A stretch of 35,789 nucleotides of DNA from Rhizophagus sp. LPA8_4_AMF (GCA_021464525.1 JADRCO010000368.1:1-35789); one strand, 5' to 3'. Counted from the stretch's first letter, positions 20,221 through 35,275 are shown. Program-made: numbers and translations. Notes: a model not told the origin generated them from the sequence alone.

Positions 20221-22182
20221 ATGGGCAAAGGAAGTCGAACGAAGGCTTCAACAGCTCAAAATTTTCAACTGGCTACTTCTGAAAGCTCTAGCGATCATTT
20301 TACTAATTCGGCTATGAAAGTAGAACAACAAGAGGGACTTTCTAAAAAACAGCGATATGTATCAAAGCGAAGAGAAGACGATCCAGGCTGGAAAGAAGAG
20401 GAGCCTCCGTATTACTTTCTTTTTACTACATATTTATCATATTTAGTACTTATTTGTTTTGGTCATCTGCGAGATTTTTTTGGAAAAAGATTTTTAAGCA
20501 AAAATTATAAACACTTGAAAGAACAGAATGTAAGTCTATTGTGCTTAAAAGACTGAATTTTTTTAATTTATATGATAACATGATAACTGACTTTTAATTT
20601 ATGATAGGGATATGCACCATTAAATTCTGATTTTGATAATTTTTATGTTCGTAGATTAAAATTAAGAATTAATGATTGTTTCAATCGACCAGTTACAGGA
20701 GTTCCAGGAAGAAAAATTACCTTATTAGAAAGAGAAACCAAAGATTATTGTAAAACATTTCAATTAACAGGAACTAAAAGAGATTGTTTAAATTTAAGTA
20801 GTTATAATTATTTAGGATTTGCACAAAGTCAAGGACCTTGTGCTGATGCAGTTGAACAAACAGTTAGAAAGTATGGAATTTCGACATGTAGCCCTAGAAA
20901 TGAAATTGGTATGAGAAAAAAAATTAATTATTAAATTCCTATATTCAATTTAGTTTATATTTATTTTCTTCATTTTTAGGAACATTAAATTTACATCTAC
21001 AAGTTGAATCATTAGTAGCAAAATTTGTAGGAAAGCCAGCATCAATGCTTATTTCAATGGGATATGCTACTAATAGTACAACAATACCAGCATTGGTATC
21101 AAAGGGATGCCTCATAATTTCTGATGAACTTAACCATAGTTCTATAGTATTTGGTAGTCGCCTTTCTGGGGCTTTCATTAGAGTATTTAAACATAATAAT
21201 ATGACAGATTTAGAATCCTTGTTGAAAGAATGTATTAGTCAAGGACAACCACGTACACATCGACCATGGAAAAAAATACTTTTAATTGTAGAAGGATTAT
21301 ATTCCATGGAAGGAAGTATATGTAATCTTCCAAAAATCATTGAATTAAAAAAGAAATATAAGGTAAATATTTAACCTACTTATATAAAAGAAAGAAATTT
21401 TTCTATTGGTCTCACATTCTTTTCTTTTTTAAAAGTTTTATTTATACGTGGATGAAGCGCATAGCATTGGAGCACTAGGACCACATGGAAGGGGAGTGTG
21501 TGATTATTATGGAATAGATCCTAATGAAGTTGATATATTAATGGGAACGCTTACAAAATCATTTGGAGCAGCAGGAGGATATATAGCAGCAGATAAAAAT
21601 ATTATCGATCATTTACGACTTACAAATCATGCTACTTTATATGCAGAATCAATGACTCCAATTGTACTTCAACAGATATATACTTCAATGTCAATTATAA
21701 TGGGAGAAGATGGAACGAATGAAGGACAAGAGAGATTAGAAAGATTAGCATTTAACGCAAGATATTTAAGTACTAATTTGAGAAGATTAGGGTTTATTGT
21801 TTATGGCGACCGCGATTCACCCATTATACCTCTTTTATTATTTAATCCTGCAAAAATTCCGTAAGTATAGTATTATTTTTTTTTCTTTTGAGAATATATA
21901 TTTAATTAATAAAAATTATCTTAATAATATTATTTTCATAGGGCATTTTCTAGAGAATGTCTAAAAAGGAATTTAGCAGTTGTAGTTGTTGCATATCCAG
22001 CTACACCAATGATATCATCAAGAGCAAGATTTTGTATATCTGCAGCACATACAAAAGAAGATATTGATGAAATATTAAAAATATGTAATGAGATAGGAGA
22101 CATATTACAACTTAAATTATCAAGCAACAAAATTCGATATACAATTGAAGAAGTTTTAAGGGATGGGGAAAAAAATTTATAA
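20221..22182 (+). CDS. LCB2: serine palmitoyltransferase subunit 2 (Lcb2)
   Basis: Five exons: 20221-20529, 20608-20908, 20980-21362, 21436-21860 and 21942-22182, giving 552 aa (yeast Lcb2 is 561). A membrane segment lies at about 64-82 ([17 protein letters not shown]). Then come the substrate-loop region [83 protein letters not shown] and the PLP-binding [13 protein letters not shown], with the Schiff-base Lys at about residue 372. The enzyme condenses L-serine with palmitoyl-CoA to 3-ketodihydrosphingosine in the ER, the first committed step of sphingolipid synthesis, as a heterodimer with Lcb1. All catalytic positions I can name are kept. Exon joins restore conserved text at every site. 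Confidence 0.97.
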
Positions 22183-22362
22183 TGATATAATAATGATAAT
22201 AGAATTTTTTTATTTTACTGTATATGTATTACGTATTTATTTAATAGTAATAATAATAAAAAAGATCAGATAATATGATTTTACTGATTATCAGATCTAA
22301 ATATGCAGATCGACCGATTTAAGTATTTTACTGTATAAGTAGTATACTAAATATTATCTCTG

Positions 22363-23422
22363 ATGATTTTTCCGATGAGTGAACTAAAATTTCGTTTTAA
22401 GTATCATGTAAATTCGCCAAAGGAATTGGAATACAATAGCAAACACGTGCAGGATTTATTAGAAAAATGGTATATGTAAACATATGACTAATAAGACAAT
22501 ATATATATTTACTTTTTTACCATACTTTATCACTTACTTTACCACCTTAGGGGAATGAAACGACATAGTTATATAAAAAGATTTATTTATGAAGAATATT
22601 TTGATAATGAAAAGGACGAAAAATTTTTTTTTTTGGAATTTTTTAACGAAGAAAGTGTGAGAAAAGAATTTAAAGTACAATCTGATCAAAATAATTGGAA
22701 TGAATTAAATGAAAAAATTCATGATATTGTATATGAGAAAGTACCTTGTAACGTTACAACATTAAATTTTTTTGATAGGTTATACGATGCAGGTAAATTT
22801 AAGTGATTTATGCTAATTATTATTTATTTTATACTAAATTTATTTCTTCATTACTTTACTACAATTAGGAATAGTAAGACGAGAGAGTGGAACGATAGTT
22901 AAAACATCTCCAATATATTTAGAAGAGAATATATCAACGCCAATAATGATAACAGATGAATTAAGAAATTTATTATTAATATTGGATTCACCACATTATA
23001 ATAAATTCAGCATAGAAGATCGAAATGAATTTATATTTAGAATATTTAAATCAATTTGTTTAGGTGGCGATGTTTGTCAATTTGAAGATTTAATTATAGA
23101 ATATTTAAATGTATTGAAAAAAATTTATAAAGATTTAATAAGGTATGTATAATAATATATGTGTGCGTAATCATTAGAAAGTTACTTTAATAACATTATT
23201 ATTTTACATATATAATTTTATAGTATACAAAAAAATGAAGAAACCGGCGATCTAATAATTAAATCTTTTGTTTATAAAATAATTAATTTAAGTAATAATA
23301 GTTTATTTCCTACTATTACAAATGATAATATTAATTGTAACAATTTTTGTTATATGACTATTGATCCTGTTAACAGGTGGGTAAATATTTGGTATCATGC
23401 TGCTTATGAATATCTATGTTAG
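22363..23422 (+). CDS. CFAP300: CFAP300 / C11orf70 (DNAAF17) homologue, axonemal dynein assembly factor family
   Basis: Four exons: 22363-22469, 22551-22792, 22869-23142 and 23224-23422, all with GT-AG introns (GTATAT, GTAAAT and GTATGT donors), join without stops to 273 aa; the human protein is 267 aa. Remembered human segments matched in order are FRF near the start and a K/R-x-W-x-M segment across junction 1 (here EKWGMKRHSYIKRF). Next come VPC-x(8)-FF-x-RLYD with IVR and SG-x-IVK, then TDELRNLLLILDS against SDELRRVLLVEDS. The last are RNEFIFRIFKSICLGGDVCQ against [31 protein letters not shown] against IYKDLVSVRKN, and a VDP-x-R-like IDPVNR near the end. In animals and algae the protein works in the cytoplasm in preassembly of dynein arms for motile cilia. 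An in-frame stop lies just before ATG 22363; a second Met at 22375 is possible. It sits 180 bp after LCB2. Conservation of a complete reading frame argues against a pseudogene. Confidence 0.88.
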
Positions 23423-23676
23423 CCGAAATGAACCAATATGTATTTAATATTTTTAGTCAGATTACTATTAGATTCATACAAGTTTTTTAGCGTAATAAAA
23501 ATTTTCATTATTCATACTGTATTTCCAAATATTGATTAAAATCCATTTTACTTAACTTTATAATGAACTAAAATTACAATTTTAATAGATTTTAAAAAGT
23601 GATTATTTTTAATTAATTAATTAATTTTATTTATTTTATTTTACAAAAACTCCAATTTTACGGTTAAATGTGGACT

Positions 23677-25887
23677 TTACTTTATTTCTTTATTATTTAC
23701 CCTCCAAATTGAATCAGCAACTTTAACCACATCCAACATTTCTTTAATATCATGTACTCTAAGGACATCCACACCACCCGAAATAGCGGCAGTACAAGCA
23801 GCAGCAGTACCCCAATTTCTATTTTGTGGAATAGGTTGATCAATAACCTTACCAATAAAATTTTTCCTACTTACACCAATCAAACAAGGAAACCCTTCAA
23901 GTAAACTATTTTTTCCGTTAAATTCTTTTAATCTTTTTAATATTTCTAGATTTTGATTGAATTTTTTTGCAAAGCCAATACCAGGATCAATTATAATATT
24001 CCAACGCTTTACACCAGCATTGATGGCAGCTTTAACCCTTTCATATAATTCATTAGATATATCTAATATAAGATCATTATTATAATCAGTTAATTGATTC
24101 ATGGTTTTAGGAGTACCTCTCATATGCTGAAGGATAATTGGTAAATTATATTTAGCAGAAATAGAATAAATCTTTTTATCTAATAAACCACCAGAAATAT
24201 CATTAATTATATTGGCACCATTTTGAATGGCTTTCTCAGCTACTTCAGAATGAAAAGTATCTATTGATATAGGGATGTTAGAAAGAGTATTATTAGAAGA
24301 AGAACGAATCGCTCTTATAACGGGTAATACACGATTAATTTCTTCTTCAATAGGAACATCATCAGCATCAGGACGGGTAGAACAACCACCTATATCTAAT
24401 ATATCAGCACCTTCTTCAACTAATTTCAACGCGTGAGAAAGAGCAGAATCAACGTTAATGTATAATCCACCATCAGAGAATGAATCAGGAGTAACATTAA
24501 TTATACCCATTATAAAAGTTTTTGTAGACCATTTTAATATTTTATCCTTTTTAATTGTTAATATTCTATTTACAAAATTATCAGGAGAATAAGAAGGACT
24601 TTTCAAGTAATGAGAAAGTAATTGGCCACAAGTTCTAAATAATTTTGGATGTTCAAATCCTTTTTCAATGTCACATAATGGTCTTAATACAAATTCTCTT
24701 TCACTCATTAATTGATGTGGAATAGTGAGAGTAGAAGAAACATATTCAATATCATCATAAAATAGTATATCCAAATCAATTGGCCTTTGACCATATCGTA
24801 TCGTTTGAGTTCTTCCCATATTTGATTCAATATTCTTTAATTTTATTAATAATTCTTCAGGATCTAAATTGGTTGCAATTTTACAAGCAGCATTAATAAA
24901 ATTTGGTTGATCCACTAAATACATTGGAGATGTTTCATACAAGAATGAAGTATCTAGCACTCTACATTCTGGTTCAAATAGTCTTAATGCTTCATTAATA
25001 TTTTCAACACAATTGCCCATATTTGATCCTAATCCAATATAAACTAAATGATTGTATCCTTCAGGAATATTTTTATTATTGGCACTTCTATTTTGAGTAT
25101 TAATGGGAGTGGCAGAAGAAATATTTTTATTAAAAAATGTTTGACTTCTTACCATTTCTACTCCTGCAGAAGCAGCAAACATTAAAGCGCTTGGCTTTTC
25201 CACTCTTATTGTAATTTTATTAACATGACATTCCGTTATTGAAATACGAGCAATAGAAGTAGCGAATGCTTCAACTGTTTTATATCTTGACTCTTCAACA
25301 TGTTTTGAAACAGTTCTAACTATTGTTCTATAATTATGTGGTTTAATAACATAATCTTTGCCAGAATCCACCTTATATGTCGGATAAATAGTTAAATTAA
25401 CTATAACGCTTTGTTTCTCTTCTCTTTCCCATGGATTAATTCCTATAATAGAATTCAATCTTAAATCTTGTACAAATATTCTATCATCATATTCATTACC
25501 ATTGCTCTGTGATTTTGATAATTCGTCGTAATCCTCTTTGGTGCGTGTTATTTCTACCCCTGCACATTTTGCATGTAATAATGCTTTTGGTTTCTCTAGT
25601 CGAACATTAACTTTTGATATATGGAATTCTGTTATACATAATTTTGCAATTGCATCCGCCAATGCTTCAATTGATTTAAAGGAACTTTCCTCCGAGAATT
25701 TTGTGACACTTTTAGTGATAGAACTGTAATCAATTGAATATGGTAAATGGTCCGTATCTCCTGCTTTTGACATGTCTGTATATATTATTAAATTTATTAT
25801 TACTGGTTGCTTTTTTACTCTTTCCCAAGAATCAACACCTATTATATTGTGAACTTCTAAATCTTTTATTATTATTTTGTCTTCCAT
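23677..25887 (-). CDS. FOL1: trifunctional folate synthesis enzyme: DHNA (x2), HPPK, DHPS
   Basis: Single exon, 736 aa. Two tandem dihydroneopterin aldolase domains lie at about 1-120 and 135-250; each keeps the Glu in the helix (IEALADAIA, VEAFATSIA) and the Lys of the EKP motif (RLEKPKAL, RVEKPSAL). The HPPK domain at about 280-430 has YIGLGSNMG, YETSPMY and RPIDLDILFYDD with the Mg-binding Asp pair. The DHPS domain at about 457-733 has IMGIINVTPDSFSDGG, GGCSTRP, NDISGG, DPGIGFAK, GVSRKNF and RVHDI. The three activities turn dihydroneopterin plus para-aminobenzoate into dihydropteroate, probably in the mitochondrion as in yeast, although no clear presequence is seen. The DHNA pair, HPPK and DHPS order is the usual fungal Fol1 order. 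Absence of introns in 2.2 kb contrasts with the intron-rich neighbours. DHPS is the target of sulfonamides. Confidence 0.97.
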   Translation of the reverse strand: MEDKIIIKDLEVHNIIGVDSWERVKKQPVIINLIIYTDMSKAGDTDHLPYSIDYSSITKSVTKFSEESSFKSIEALADAIAKLCITEFHISKVNVRLEKPKALLHAKCAGVEITRTKEDYDELSKSQSNGNEYDDRIFVQDLRLNSIIGINPWEREEKQSVIVNLTIYPTYKVDSGKDYVIKPHNYRTIVRTVSKHVEESRYKTVEAFATSIARISITECHVNKITIRVEKPSALMFAASAGVEMVRSQTFFNKNISSATPINTQNRSANNKNIPEGYNHLVYIGLGSNMGNCVENINEALRLFEPECRVLDTSFLYETSPMYLVDQPNFINAACKIATNLDPEELLIKLKNIESNMGRTQTIRYGQRPIDLDILFYDDIEYVSSTLTIPHQLMSEREFVLRPLCDIEKGFEHPKLFRTCGQLLSHYLKSPSYSPDNFVNRILTIKKDKILKWSTKTFIMGIINVTPDSFSDGGLYINVDSALSHALKLVEEGADILDIGGCSTRPDADDVPIEEEINRVLPVIRAIRSSSNNTLSNIPISIDTFHSEVAEKAIQNGANIINDISGGLLDKKIYSISAKYNLPIILQHMRGTPKTMNQLTDYNNDLILDISNELYERVKAAINAGVKRWNIIIDPGIGFAKKFNQNLEILKRLKEFNGKNSLLEGFPCLIGVSRKNFIGKVIDQPIPQNRNWGTAAACTAAISGGVDVLRVHDIKEMLDVVKVADSIWRVNNKEIK

Positions 25888-27882
<1,995 letters not shown>

Positions 27883-28933
27883 GAAAAATATGATAAAGAT
27901 AGTGCCAATATATTTAAAGCATGGCATTATGTGTTAGTATATTTTTAATATATATATATATGCATACAATTTTTTTTTTAATTAATTTTTCTTTCTTATC
28001 CAAAAAAAAGAAAATTTTTAAAATTTTTTGTAATTTAAATAAAATCAATAAAATATTTATTTACAAAATTCTTTTTAAAATCTAAATTAGCATAATTGAG
28101 ACCAATTCTGCTTGTAATAAATCAATCCAATTTTTCTACCAATTTACCATTGGTAATATTCGAAGTAGAGTCAATGTTGCCATCATCTTTCTTCTATTAG
28201 ATAGATATTTTTCCCATTAAAGAATAACCGATAAAACCTATAAATTCTATTATAGGAATATTTCTGAATTTATCCCTTGTAATTTTTATTTATACGTTTC
28301 AAATTTTCTCATTTTTAAGTAAATTTTTAACCTTTCCATTAGTATTATAGACCATTGAACTACTTAGAAAATTTCCCTTTATACTACTTTCCGCCTCCTC
28401 TATTATTTCTTGTTTTCAATTGGCTAAATTCAAGTTTTGCAAATTAGTGCTTCGATCCAAATTCATTGAGATTCACAAAATTAAAAATCTGATTTGGATT
28501 AGATTGAGTTGATCAATTGGATTTTACTATTAAATTTCCAATCCAGGGTATACCCCACGATTTGTTATAATAATTAAATATTAAATTTTTTTTTTATTCT
28601 TGTCTTTAAACAATAAAATTTTAATGAAAAAGAACCTTTTACTAAACCAGACAAAAATAATAAAAAAAAAGGTTCAGTGGAATGAAGAATCTATTAAATT
28701 ATTAAAGCTGAAGTAATCAACTAATGTAATACAAAATTCCATAATCTGATCCATTTATTTATGAACACGGTTTGGATTATATGAAAATCCTAATCGATCG
28801 GCAAATCCAATCCAAGTGAATTTGTGAACGCACCCACTAATTCTGGCCAAACTTGTAGTTCTAGCGAAATTAAAAATCGGATTATTTTTCCGAGTCATTT
28901 TCTTACTCGTCGCGAAAATTTTTTTTCGGTAAA
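27883..28933. other. SRP54 3' flank and PARS2 upstream region, with possible MITE
   Basis: About 1.05 kb. The first 200 bp are AT-rich 3' flank. 28444-28840 is a candidate miniature element (separate entry). 28860-28933 is the presumed promoter of the prolyl-tRNA synthetase gene. No open frame of note. Confidence 0.5.
28444..28840. mobile_element. candidate MITE-like element with imperfect terminal inverted repeats
   Basis: The left end reads TTAGTG followed by CAAATTCATTGAGATT. The complement of the right end reads TTAGTG, about ten unmatched bases, then CAAATTCACTTGGATT. The ATCC/GGATT words recur inside in both orientations (for example 28490-28523 and 28760-28815). No coding capacity in about 397 bp. 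No convincing target-site duplication was seen, so the boundaries are tentative. Confidence 0.3.
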
Positions 28934-31252
<2,319 letters not shown>

Positions 31253-32300
31253 CATAAATATATAGCAAATTATTTAGCTTATACCTAAATTTTGAAATGA
31301 AAGCCTTTTAATTTATTTCCCACTTTAAAAAACGTAAAATTTTAAATTAAAATAAAAGACTATACTTTTATAGTAATATGTGTATTTATGTCTATTTTAG
31401 GATTGACATTAATATTTCGCGAACAATAATCACAACTTTCAGTTAATAAATTTTTGAATTCTTCGAAATGGTAGTTTTATGGAGCATAAAAACATTAAAA
31501 CACAAGTTAAATTGATACTCTCCTGATAATTAAACATCATAGGAGTAATGTGGCAAGGATTAATTCAGCATTGTATGATATATTGAACTCAATTATTTTA
31601 AGATGAAGGCAAATGCTCTGGGGTAATAGAAAGCAATAAATAATTTTTGTGACATCATTGAAAAATGGTATGATATTTTTCTCTATATTTATAACAAGAA
31701 CCTAATTTTAAGAAAAAGTTCAATAATTTTAATGACATATATCAAGAAATACTCAGACCAATATCCATATACAGTACTTGCTCAATTATATATACTTGGA
31801 ATTTCCTGGTTCACAATAATAATTCTAAAATACTAAAGCCAGATTTTGAGAAACCATTCAAAATAGCAACCCTATGAAATTTTCCATTCAATTTTTATCC
31901 AAAAAAAATTCAGTTAAATTTTTGGTATAAATTCTGCATACATTTGACTATACAATAAATATACTAAAAATTACACAAAAACTGTATAATAAAAACTTAT
32001 ATTCTATTAATATATTTTTAATACAAAAATACTACACAATATAATTATATACTATTAGTATACAGTATTACTATTTACTATCATATTTTATGATCAATAT
32101 TCATACAAAAATAAACCATATATATATTAATTATTATATTTATTTATTTATTATTTATTATATATTTATAATAGCAGATAATATTTTAATTTTATTATTT
32201 AATTATTATATAAAATAAGAATAATTATTATTATTATTTTTTTTTTTGCAGCACATGATATAATTTATTAGAGTAATGTTATAATATACAAAATAAAATT

Positions 32301-32513
32301 GTAGCTACAAGGTATCTAATGTAATTAATTATACTACCACCCATCATCCTAAAGGACCCCATGTGTGCACTGTCAGTGAATGTTATTTCTGCATGGGTAA
32401 GAATACAGAACTGTATTCCATTTTAGAGAAACCTCTTCATGGTCAAAGAAACTTGGTATTCAAAGACCAGAATAATAATTATTATATACATATAAAGCTT
32501 CTAATATAATATA
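32301..32513 (+). pseudogene. possible exon relic encoding a Cys/His-rich peptide
   Basis: One plus-strand frame stays open for about 70 codons with no ATG near its start. It contains THHPKGPHVCTVSECYFCMG, with Cys spacing C-x4-C-x2-C, and then LEKPLHGQRNLVFKDQNNN. Base composition is clearly less AT-rich than the flanks. ATGG-GTAAGA at 32394-32401 could be a splice donor. I do not recognise the protein. It may be a fragment of a repeat-borne gene. Confidence 0.25.
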
Positions 32514-33639
32514 TTTTTTTTTTACTGAAGTAATCACATATTATTATTATTATTATATATAAATTTATTCTAGTCTACTTACCCATCTATTATAATAAAA
32601 GATTATAGTAATTAAATACTAATTAAATGTAAAGAAAAAAATAAAAAGTTGGAAATAAAAAGAAGATAAAATTAGTAAAAAGAAGCAAGATTGAATTGGT
32701 AAGAAAATGAAATTAGTAGTAATAAAAGAAAATAAAATTAGTAGCTATAAAGAAGAAAATGAATTTGTAGCAAAAAAAAAATAATAATAGTAATAAAAGT
32801 AAGAATGGTAAAATTAATTTAAAAATCCTATTTTCATACTAATATAATAACCATTATTATTGGTAAACTTTAGCAATTTTCAGGTAGAAAAAATTAAAGT
32901 ATTTTTTTAAAAAATATTACTATACCAATTGAACAATTTTAAATTTATTTTACATAGAAATTTTTTTAAAAATTTATATTATAATTTTTAGTGGATTACA
33001 TATAATTTAGTAATTATAATTGAAATATTGGATTATATTAATTTTAAAAGAAGCAAAAAGTGTTTATATCTATATAAATCAGTTATAATTTATATATGAA
33101 ATATTTAAAATCTTATAATAAACTTTACTTGATTTTCTTATAATATATAATTTTTTTCAAAATTCATTATAATAAATCTTACTCAATTCTTAATAATTCT
33201 TTTTCAACTTTTTCTTTATGTCATAATTCTTAATAACTTTAATGTGAACTAATCACTAGTATTATTTCTTTTAGACATTCATATGTAGAGTTAGAAAAGT
33301 ACAGTGTATTAAGTAAAATTTTAGTACAGTATAATTAAAGATGGGTCTACAAATGATTTTTCAAATCCACAATATTGCGAATTCTGGAGTCAAATTGCGG
33401 TCAGTAACTCGCAATTCTGCAATTCTGATTGGTTGACATTTTTAAATAATAATAAAAAGTAAAACGTTTTTCGGTGTCTTTTAAAATTATTTTAATAAAA
33501 TTTATTTATTTATTAGAAACAATACTAGTACAAAGTTCGTCTTAAATACAAACTGATGAAATGGTATGATTGCGCCATTTCTTAAAAAGTAGACAATTTT
33601 GTCTATTTTTCTAAAATAAGCTTCACTGCATCTTTTTCC

Positions 33640-34260
33640 TCGGTCCTCTTTACCTAAATTTCAAAATTCTGGTTATTTCTTCTGAAAGCCCTAAGAAAAG
33701 AAAAAATAAATTATTAATTTATTAAAAAAAAAATAAAAAAATCTCTCTGGTCCTCCTTTACCTTAATTTCACGAAAACTCTACAAAATTACAAAAAAAAA
33801 ATAAATAAATAAATAAAAATAATGAAAACCTTCCAAAGTCCGGTCATATTTTTTGTCCAGTAACTCTACAAAAAAAAAAAATAAAGTTAATTAGATTTAT
33901 TAAAAAAATAATGAAAACTTACTTTATTAAAAAATAAACATTAAAAAAAATTAATAAAACCTCCATCCCAGCCCTCTCTTACCTCAATTTCAAAAATCAG
34001 GTCATACTTTATGTCTGGCAACTCTACAAAAATGAAAAAAAAAATAAATTTATTAAAAAAAATAAACTTAAAAAAATAATGAAAACTCCATCCTGACTCT
34101 CTCTTACCTTAATGTCAAAAAGTTTGATTATACTTTATGTCTGGCAATTCTACAAAAACAAAAAAAAATAAATTAATTAAAAAAAATTTAAAAATAATTC
34201 CTTTTTGTTTCCTCCTTACCTTCATTTCAAAAAGTATTTCAAAAAGTTCACTTTTGTACA
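33640..34260 (-). repeat. degenerate tandem array of exon-like units, period about 110-125 bp
   Basis: TTACCT-type blocks recur at 33651, 33759, 33980, 34105 and 34217, with a sixth, shortened unit at about 33825-33872. On the minus strand each unit reads: T-rich tract, TTTTTGTAG, a core such as AGTTGCCAGACATAAAGTAT, then GTAAGAGAGG or GTAAAGGAGG. The core is about 41 nt in the clearest copy (33981-34024). The spacers are A/T homopolymer mixtures with AATAAA words. The core is bounded by good splice-acceptor and splice-donor consensus. Confidence 0.65.
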
Positions 34261-34333
34261 GAAACTTTAATAAAAAAAAATAAAAGAGATTATCATGTCA
34301 TCTGATAATCTAATTTTCAGTTCGTTCGCAAGT

Positions 34334-34439
34334 ATTTCGCAAATCCACAAATTTTTCGCAATCCCACAATTTTTCCGCAAGTGAATTGTGGTACTAGCGG
34401 CCATTTGCAGATTTGCGAAATATTTGTGGATTTGCAGAT
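34334..34439. repeat. inverted repeat of a GCAAATCCACAAAT word
   Basis: TTTCGCAAATCCACAAATTT near 34336-34355 is complementary to the stretch AATATTTGTGGATTTGCAGA near 34419-34438, separated by about 60 bp that include GTGAATTGTGGTACTAGCGG. The two arms could form a hairpin. This is part of the GCAAAT-rich end of the candidate element. Confidence 0.5.
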
Positions 34440-34539
34440 AATTACAGATTGCGAAATTGCAGATATTTAAACTTTGAAAGCCACAATGTTCTGCAATACC
34501 ACAAATCACAATTATTTCGCAATTGCCTATTTGCAACAC

Positions 34540-35165
34540 CATACTTAAGTATAATACAGTACATTATACTATTTTATACCATATTATACTATTTTATATA
34601 ATAAAATCAAGTTCAGTTTCTATAATTTTTCAACATCTAGTAATCTAATTTATACAATTTTTTTTTAATTTGTAGCTTTTATTAAGCTTTATAAAATAAA
34701 TAAATATTTATTCAAATTGGACTATTAGTTGTGAAATAATTGCAAAAAACAAATTTAAAAAAATACAAAAAATATACTATACTAAAATAGGTTAAGTACA
34801 GCACAGTACAATATGCATGTACTATACTAACTGTACTGATACACAGTGTATAAAATCTAAATTAAAAGTCATGTGCACAAGTTGATAGATTTATTACTAA
34901 ATTAAGAAAATCATAATAAATCTTTATGTAAAATTGCCTTTTTTATATATAATTTATCCATTTTTAGTAATAATATATGCACATTTTTATGTTGTATAAC
35001 TGTGCATATAAAAAATCAAGGTGCACATGTGCATATTGTGCATATAGATTTTATGAGTATACATATAAACTGTACAGTACAATCAGCTGAACTGTACTGT
35101 ACATTTGTGATTATACGATCATTTATGTAACAATAAAATTTTAGTACAGTGTATAGTATAACACT
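34540..35165. repeat. cluster of GTACAGT / ACTGTAC / TATACTA words
   Basis: Short words built on AGTACAGT and its complement ACTGTACT recur many times (for example at 34555-34562, 34795-34860, 35070-35103 and 35143-35160), together with GTGCATAT/ATATGCAC words at 34975-35047. ATTTTAGTACAGT also occurs at 33320-33332 and again at 35139-35151, about 1.8 kb apart in the same orientation. It looks like repeat-derived DNA. No gene was recognised. Confidence 0.45.
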
Positions 35166-35275
35166 TGTACAACCAAACGATCTGTAATTAATTAGGCTAT
35201 TTTTTTTTTCTCTCTCCTAAAGAAACACGTCTAAAAGTCAACAAAGACTTTATACATATAAATCTTACAACAAAA

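Larger units (their letters stand above)
33346..34540. mobile_element. candidate non-autonomous repeat element with TTGCGAA/GCAAAT-rich ends
   Basis: Both ends are rich in words such as GCAAATCC, CCACAA, TTGCGAA and TTTCGCAA in both orientations (33346-33430 and 34320-34540), while the centre is a degenerate tandem array. GGGTCTACAAAT at 33346 and the complement of ATTTGCAACACC at 34529-34540 are weakly similar and could be diverged terminal repeats. No transposase is encoded. Boundaries are inference. Confidence 0.35.
31253..35275. other. long AT-rich repeat-dominated region without an intact gene
   Basis: About 4 kb between the prolyl-tRNA synthetase stop and the right-edge fragment. 31260-32330 and 32500-33290 are simple A/T-rich sequence with TATTTATT-like words. 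Islands that differ are a GC-richer open stretch (32301-32513), the tandem array and its host segment (33346-34540), and a stretch full of GTACAGT/ACTGTAC words (34540-35165). Each is listed separately. Confidence 0.6.

Noticed and set aside
33640-34260. CRISPR-like array
   Set aside because: Units are diverged, not identical repeats with unique spacers, and the organism is eukaryotic.
34267-34601. Two overlapping open frames (minus 34267-34542, plus 34413-34601) with repeated Cys/Asn/Ile
   Set aside because: They are translations of the GCAAAT/TTGCGAA repeat words, not a protein pattern.
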